From contig JBFMBK010000001.1 in NCBI GenBank assembly GCA_040755295.1, forward strand, positions 62,001 to 126,000: a stretch of DNA of 64,000 bases, given 5' to 3'. Shown here one piece after another: positions 60,235 through 64,000 of this stretch (position 1 is its first letter; every line of letters starts with the position of its first letter). This stretch comes from Bacillota bacterium. Its GTDB lineage: Bacteria > Bacillota > Desulfotomaculia > Desulfotomaculales > Ammonificaceae. The notes beneath the pieces were generated by a model. It saw only the letters and a program-made list of their open reading frames with translations. It did not search any database and was not told where the DNA came from. The translations under genes were made by a program, and so were the position numbers.

Positions 60235-60525
60235 ATGAAGGTGGACCTCAGCAAAATCGATCTGAATGTAATGTTACCGCAAGCAAAATCCGGAAAGACC
60301 GGTTCTTCTTCGTTCGGAACGGTGTTAAACGAGATGCTGAAAGAGGTTAATGCCTCCCAGGTTAAAGCGGACGAGAGTATACAAGGCTTTTTGTCCGGGC
60401 AGATACAGGACCTCCACCAGGTGGTGGCGGCGACGGAGGAAGCCAGATTGATGCTCGAGTTGGCTGTACAGGTACGGAACAAAGTGGTTGAGGCTTACCA
60501 AGAAATCTCCCGCATGCAGGTATAG
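60235..60525 (+). CDS. fliE: Flagellar hook-basal body protein FliE
   Basis: 96-aa protein that joins the MS ring to the rod. It has the FliE pattern: GSSSFGTVLNEMLKEVNASQ, the acidic helix KADESIQGFLSGQIQDLHQV and the ending ARLMLELAVQVRNKVVEAYQ with EISRMQV. ATG 60235 lies directly on GGAGGG; the GTG two codons later has better spacing and may be used. It lies 103 bases after flgC. Confidence 0.93.
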   Translation: MKVDLSKIDLNVMLPQAKSGKTGSSSFGTVLNEMLKEVNASQVKADESIQGFLSGQIQDLHQVVAATEEARLMLELAVQVRNKVVEAYQEISRMQV

Positions 60526-60596
60526 AGAGAAAAAACGTTATTGCACATTTTCTTGGTAACTGAGTGGTTAGTAGGCACAAGGGTAGGTGGTAGGAA

Positions 60597-62117
60597 GTGA
60601 ATCCCCGTGACCTGCTTGACCAGATAGTCAAACGTTTTGGGAGTTTAAGCTCCTCGCAAAAGGTGGCAGTCATCCTGGCCGGTATTGGTTTTGTAGCGGC
60701 TGTTTTCTATTTGAATTCCCTGATTACCAAGATGAGCAGCGCGCCGCTTTTTACCGGATTGAGTCAGGAAGATGCCGGAGCCATTGTCCAAAAGCTGGAC
60801 GGCATGAGTGTCACTTACACTTTGTCTGACAAAGGGAGCACGGTTTCCGTTCCTAAAAGCGAGGTGTATAAAATTCGGGCGAATCTGGCGGCGAGCGGTG
60901 CTCTCCCCGGAAACGGCACCGGATTTGAGCTCTTTGATAAGACCAAACTGGGGGTCACCGAATTCGAGCAGCAGGTAAATTACCTGAGGGCGTTGCAGGA
61001 AGAACTCCGAAGGACGATCGCCCAGCTTGACGGCGTGGAACAGGCACGCGTACATCTCGTTATTCCGCAAAAAAGCGTCTTTGTTGAAGAGCAGCAGAAA
61101 ACCGCGGCTTCCGTGGCGCTAAAGCTTATGCCTCTAACAACGATAAAACCGGAACAGGTGTACGGTATCGTCTCCCTGGTTTGCGGCGCCGTGGAGGGGA
61201 TTAAGGCGGAAGATGTGCATGTTATCGATATGGGCGGGAACGTTCTCAGCGACCAGGTGGCAAGCGGGGGCGGCGCCGAAGCCGCCGTCATAAAAGGCAA
61301 CCAGGATCTCCAGCGTGCTTACGAACGGGAACTCGAGCGGCGTATAACCGGAGTGCTGACCAAGATTTTCGGTCCGGACAAAGCGGTGGCGATGGTAAGC
61401 GCCGACTTTGATTTCAACCAGAAGCAAACCGTTACCACAATCGCTTACGGCGAGCCGGCTGTTGTAAGTCAGCACACAGTGACCGAGGGGAACGGCGCCG
61501 CCGGGGCTTCGGGTGTTCCCGGCACCGGTTCGAATCTGGTACCCACCTATCCGTCAGGCACTACGGGTGACCAAACTTTTTCAAAACAAGAGGTTACCAC
61601 GAATTATCAAGTGGGCCAGCGGGAGGAAAAGGTGATCCAGGTTCCGGGAAAACTTAAGCGGCTGGCGACGTCGGTGGTGGTCGACAGCAACCTTACCCAG
61701 GCCAATATCAAACGCATTGAGGATGTGGTGGCGGGAGCCATTGGTTACGATGCCGAGCGCGGCGACCAGATACAGGTGGCCAGCATCGCTTTTGACAAGG
61801 CGTATCAGAAGAAGGCCGAGGCTGAAATGGCGAAGATTGAGGTAACAGCGGCCAAGGAAGCCAAGCGCGCCGGAATAATAACCATGGTGAAGCAGGGGAT
61901 CATCGGACTTGTGGTTGTTGCGTTTGCCTTTCTGATCCTTCGTTGGCTGGCAAATATCAAGCCCCCGCCGCCGAAGATCGAAGAGGTAATACCGCAGAGA
62001 ATTGCTCTGCAGCCGCAGAAGGTCGACGAGCGTTACGTGGCGGTGAAGGAAACCGCAGAGAAAAAACCCGATGAGGTGGCGGATGTCCTCCGTTTATGGC
62101 TGACTGAAGAAAAATAA
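60597..62117 (+). CDS. fliF: Flagellar MS-ring protein FliF
   Basis: FliF forms the MS ring in the membrane. The 506-aa protein has two transmembrane helices (about 20-42 and 426-446; IIGLVVVAFAFLILRWLA) flanking the ring-building domains (SAPLFTGLSQEDAGAIVQKL; VNYLRALQEELRRTIAQLDG; VEQARVHLVIPQKSVFVEEQ), a flexible Gly/Ser-rich loop (about 297-325), and a C-terminal cytoplasmic tail binding FliG (KPDEVADVLRLWLTEEK). The start is GTG. A 110-base word-repeat spacer separates it from fliG. Confidence 0.95.
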   Translation: MNPRDLLDQIVKRFGSLSSSQKVAVILAGIGFVAAVFYLNSLITKMSSAPLFTGLSQEDAGAIVQKLDGMSVTYTLSDKGSTVSVPKSEVYKIRANLAASGALPGNGTGFELFDKTKLGVTEFEQQVNYLRALQEELRRTIAQLDGVEQARVHLVIPQKSVFVEEQQKTAASVALKLMPLTTIKPEQVYGIVSLVCGAVEGIKAEDVHVIDMGGNVLSDQVASGGGAEAAVIKGNQDLQRAYERELERRITGVLTKIFGPDKAVAMVSADFDFNQKQTVTTIAYGEPAVVSQHTVTEGNGAAGASGVPGTGSNLVPTYPSGTTGDQTFSKQEVTTNYQVGQREEKVIQVPGKLKRLATSVVVDSNLTQANIKRIEDVVAGAIGYDAERGDQIQVASIAFDKAYQKKAEAEMAKIEVTAAKEAKRAGIITMVKQGIIGLVVVAFAFLILRWLANIKPPPPKIEEVIPQRIALQPQKVDERYVAVKETAEKKPDEVADVLRLWLTEEK

Positions 62118-62119
62118 CC

Positions 62120-62222
62120 AAATGAGGTCCTCAATTTCGGTTCCTGAATTCGGACTGAGGTCTTTCGACTAAGGACCTTCGACTGAGGACTTTGAACCTG
62201 TAACTCGCAACTCGTAACCACT
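62120..62222. repeat. Word-repeat spacer between fliF and fliG
   Basis: GGACTGAGGTCTTTCGACTA, AGGACCTTCGACTGAGGAC and GTAACTCGCAACTCGTAACC; right-arm-type words. It lies inside an operon. Confidence 0.55.
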
Positions 62223-62236
62223 AAGGGGTGGGAACA

Positions 62237-63247
62237 GTGACTCAAGCAAGAATTAAAGGGTTGCAGAAGGCTTCGATACTGTTACTTTCTCTGGGTGCTG
62301 ATCTTTCGTCCAAGGTTTTAAAACAGCACTTTCCCGAATCGGAGATAGAGCGTATCACTTACAGTATCTCCAATCTGGGACGGGTGCCGGAGGAAGTCCG
62401 GGATGCGGTGCTTGACGAGTTTATAGAACTGCGGTCGGTGCGGGATCACATAGTCCACGGGGGCGTTAAGCACGCCAGGGACATTCTTGAGAAGACCGTA
62501 GGGCACGGGAAAGCGGAGGAAATTATCAGGCGGTTGACCCAAACAGCGGCGATAATCCCGTTCAGTTCGCTGAGAAAGACAGACCCGAAGCACCTTCTCA
62601 GTTTCATAAGGGACGAGCACCCGCAGACAATCGCTCTCATTCTTTCGTACCTTGATCCCGCGCAGAGTGCGGCGATCATCTCGGCGATGCCGCAGGAAGT
62701 ACAGTCGGACATCGCTAAGCGCGTAGCCACAATGGAGCGGATTTCACCGGAAATCGCTCATGAGGTTCAGCGTGTTCTGGAAAACAAGATGACGACTGTG
62801 GTTTCGGTGGAGCAGACGCAGGTGGGCGGGGTTGAGTCGCTGGTCAACATCTTGAACATGGTAGACCGTGCGGCAGAAAAAAGCATCCTCGAAGACCTGG
62901 AAAACGAAGATCCAACACTGGCTGAAGAAATCCGGAAGCGTATGTTCATGTTTGAAGACATCGTCAAGCTCGACGACGTTTCTATCCAAAGGATCCTGCG
63001 TGAGGTAAATACGAAAGACCTGGCCATAGCCCTACGGGGAGCTGTGGAAGAGGTAAAGAGCCGCATCTTTAAGAACATGTCCCAGCGTGCCGGTCAAATG
63101 CTTAAGGAAGAGCTGGAATACATGGGGCCGGTCCGGCTGAAACAGGTGGAAGAGGCACAGCAGAAGATAGTGAAGGTAATACGCGCCCTCGAAGAAAACG
63201 GCGAAATCATTATAGCGCGGGGTGGCGAAGATGCCATCGTCTTATAA
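62237..63247 (+). CDS. fliG: Flagellar motor switch protein FliG
   Basis: FliG is the rotor protein that receives torque from MotA. The 336-aa protein has the N-terminal FliF-binding part (KASILLLSLGADLSSKVL), the middle domain with the EHPQTIALILSYL motif (PKHLLSFIRDEHPQTIALIL) and SAIISAMPQEVQSDIAKRVA-like helix, and the C-terminal charged motor helix (DVSIQRILREVNTKDLAIAL; NMSQRAGQMLKEELEYMGPV). GTG 62237 behind AAGGGGTGGG is preferred to GTG 62228, which lies in that site. It overlaps fliH. Confidence 0.95.
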   Translation: MTQARIKGLQKASILLLSLGADLSSKVLKQHFPESEIERITYSISNLGRVPEEVRDAVLDEFIELRSVRDHIVHGGVKHARDILEKTVGHGKAEEIIRRLTQTAAIIPFSSLRKTDPKHLLSFIRDEHPQTIALILSYLDPAQSAAIISAMPQEVQSDIAKRVATMERISPEIAHEVQRVLENKMTTVVSVEQTQVGGVESLVNILNMVDRAAEKSILEDLENEDPTLAEEIRKRMFMFEDIVKLDDVSIQRILREVNTKDLAIALRGAVEEVKSRIFKNMSQRAGQMLKEELEYMGPVRLKQVEEAQQKIVKVIRALEENGEIIIARGGEDAIVL

Positions 63248-63899
63248 AAAGATTCTAAAAGGCGTGGATTTCGGAGATACCGGGCCGCGGTGCCTTCCTC
63301 TACGCCGGCTCGAAGACCTGGTCATGGAAGCAAGCCAAAAGCTTTCTGCGGAGGATCCCCGGCAGGCCGCAGCCCGAATTGTAAAGGAAGCTGAGGAGCA
63401 GGCTTCGTCGGTACGCGAGCAGGCGTACCGGGAGGGGTTTGAAAAAGGTTACCGGGAAGGGCGGGCCGGCGCGGAAGAAGAGACGCGGTTGATGCTGGTC
63501 AGGATGCGCGAAACCCTACGGGAAGTGGAGGCGGAGCGTGTGTCGACCCTTACCCAGTTGGAACGTGAAGTTGTCGATCTCGCCCAGGGAATCGCGGAAA
63601 GGATAGTTGCATCGGAACTCAAGACAAATCCGGAAGTGGTATTGTCCATTGCCAGAGAGGCATTGTCGATAGTAAGAGACAGGCCATCCATTCTGGCACA
63701 GGTGAATCCGGACGATTTGGAAACCTGCCAGCAGGCGCGCCAGCAGTTCGAGATGCTGCTTCCGGAAGGCGCGGTTTTACGTATCCTGCCGGATCCTCAG
63801 GTAGAACGAGGAGGATGCGTTCTGGATACGGGGCAGGGAGTGGTGGACGCAACCCTTGTTTCCCGGTGGGCGGAAATTATAGAGGCCATGAAAGGATAG
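63231..63899 (+). CDS. fliH: Flagellar export ATPase regulator FliH
   Basis: FliH binds and restrains the export ATPase FliI. The 222-aa protein has a charged N-terminus, a Glu/Ala-rich coiled coil (about 35-105; AREQAYREGFEKGYREGRAG-like GxxxG repeats) and the C-terminal FliH domain (VVDLAQGIAERIVASELKTN; VLSIAREALSIVRDR; QVERGGCVLDTGQGVVDATL). ATG 63231 follows GGGGTGG; GTG 63222 is possible. The gene overlaps fliG, so it is coupled. FliI should follow right of the window. Confidence 0.9.
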   Translation: MPSSYKKILKGVDFGDTGPRCLPLRRLEDLVMEASQKLSAEDPRQAAARIVKEAEEQASSVREQAYREGFEKGYREGRAGAEEETRLMLVRMRETLREVEAERVSTLTQLEREVVDLAQGIAERIVASELKTNPEVVLSIAREALSIVRDRPSILAQVNPDDLETCQQARQQFEMLLPEGAVLRILPDPQVERGGCVLDTGQGVVDATLVSRWAEIIEAMKG

Positions 63900-64000
63900 T
63901 CCGGAGTCTAAAGTCCCGAGTCCTAAGTCGGGGAAACAGGACCTGGTACCAGGTACCAAAGAGCAATTCTTAAGTAAGTCCTAAGTACCAAGTCCTAAAC
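63900..64000 (+). repeat. Word-repeat spacer at the window edge
   Basis: GAGTCTAAAGTCCCGAGTCC, ACCTGGTACCAGGTACC and AAGTCCTAAGTACCAAGTCC; left-arm-type words, cut by the window end. Confidence 0.55.

Overview
The window reads as chromosomal DNA of an anaerobic, flagellated Gram-positive bacterium, most likely a Clostridia/Desulfotomaculum-type Bacillota. The reasons are strong AGGAGG ribosome sites with many GTG and TTG starts, an SLH-domain surface protein and a copper-amine-oxidase-like domain protein, sigma-28 (FliA/SigD) type promoters, possible Spo0A boxes, and no outer-membrane or LPS genes. The species cannot be named from this sequence alone.

Layout. (1) 0-5 kb: NiFe-hydrogenase small subunit lacking two proximal-cluster cysteines, motB, motA and an AarF/UbiB kinase, all on the minus strand. 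(2) 4.7-12.9 kb, plus strand: cheW, cheA, cheB, flgM, a small unknown, flgN, flgK, flgL. (3) 12.9-20.7 kb, minus strand: three tandem short flagellin genes, a small unknown, the Maf glycosyltransferase, flaG, fliD, fliS and a FliT-like gene. (4) 20.9-30.6 kb: a complete legionaminic acid pathway (legB, legC, legH, legG, legI, ptmE, legF), interrupted by a B12-binding radical SAM gene and two four-helix-bundle genes lying between inverted word repeats. (5) 30.7-46.5 kb: an unusual glycan cluster with a TPR glycosyltransferase, two short-chain dehydrogenases, a TylF-like methyltransferase, split transketolase, two more radical SAM enzymes, a second methyltransferase, a nucleotidyltransferase-PfkB fusion, an orphan E1 alpha/beta pair, a zinc dehydrogenase and a dehydratase. 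(6) 46.5-54.5 kb: a scarred region with a truncated epimerase copy, a secreted LamG/FN3 protein behind a possible leader peptide, remnants of a kinase, MNT, HEPN, YgiT and a CMP-sugar synthetase, an AlbA/Schlafen-type regulator, and an intact epimerase-gmhA-gmhB/kinase set. (7) 54.6-58.9 kb: SLH protein, small zinc-ribbon membrane protein, a DegT-family protein without its PLP lysine, and a copper-amine-oxidase-like protein. (8) 59.3-64 kb: the start of the flgBC-fliEFGH basal-body operon.

How it works together. Regions 2, 3 and 8 build and steer the flagellum; late genes appear to be under sigma-28 and FlgM. Region 4 should make CMP-legionaminic acid, which Maf in the flagellin operon is expected to attach to flagellin. 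Regions 5 and 6 probably add further, heavily modified sugars, perhaps including a heptose. Many spacers are filled with imperfect word-like repeats that run in opposite orientations on the two sides of a centre. Two such spacers carry a four-helix-bundle gene in the centre. This repeat/ORF unit and the radical-SAM/TPP glycan cluster are the best candidates for undescribed biology here.
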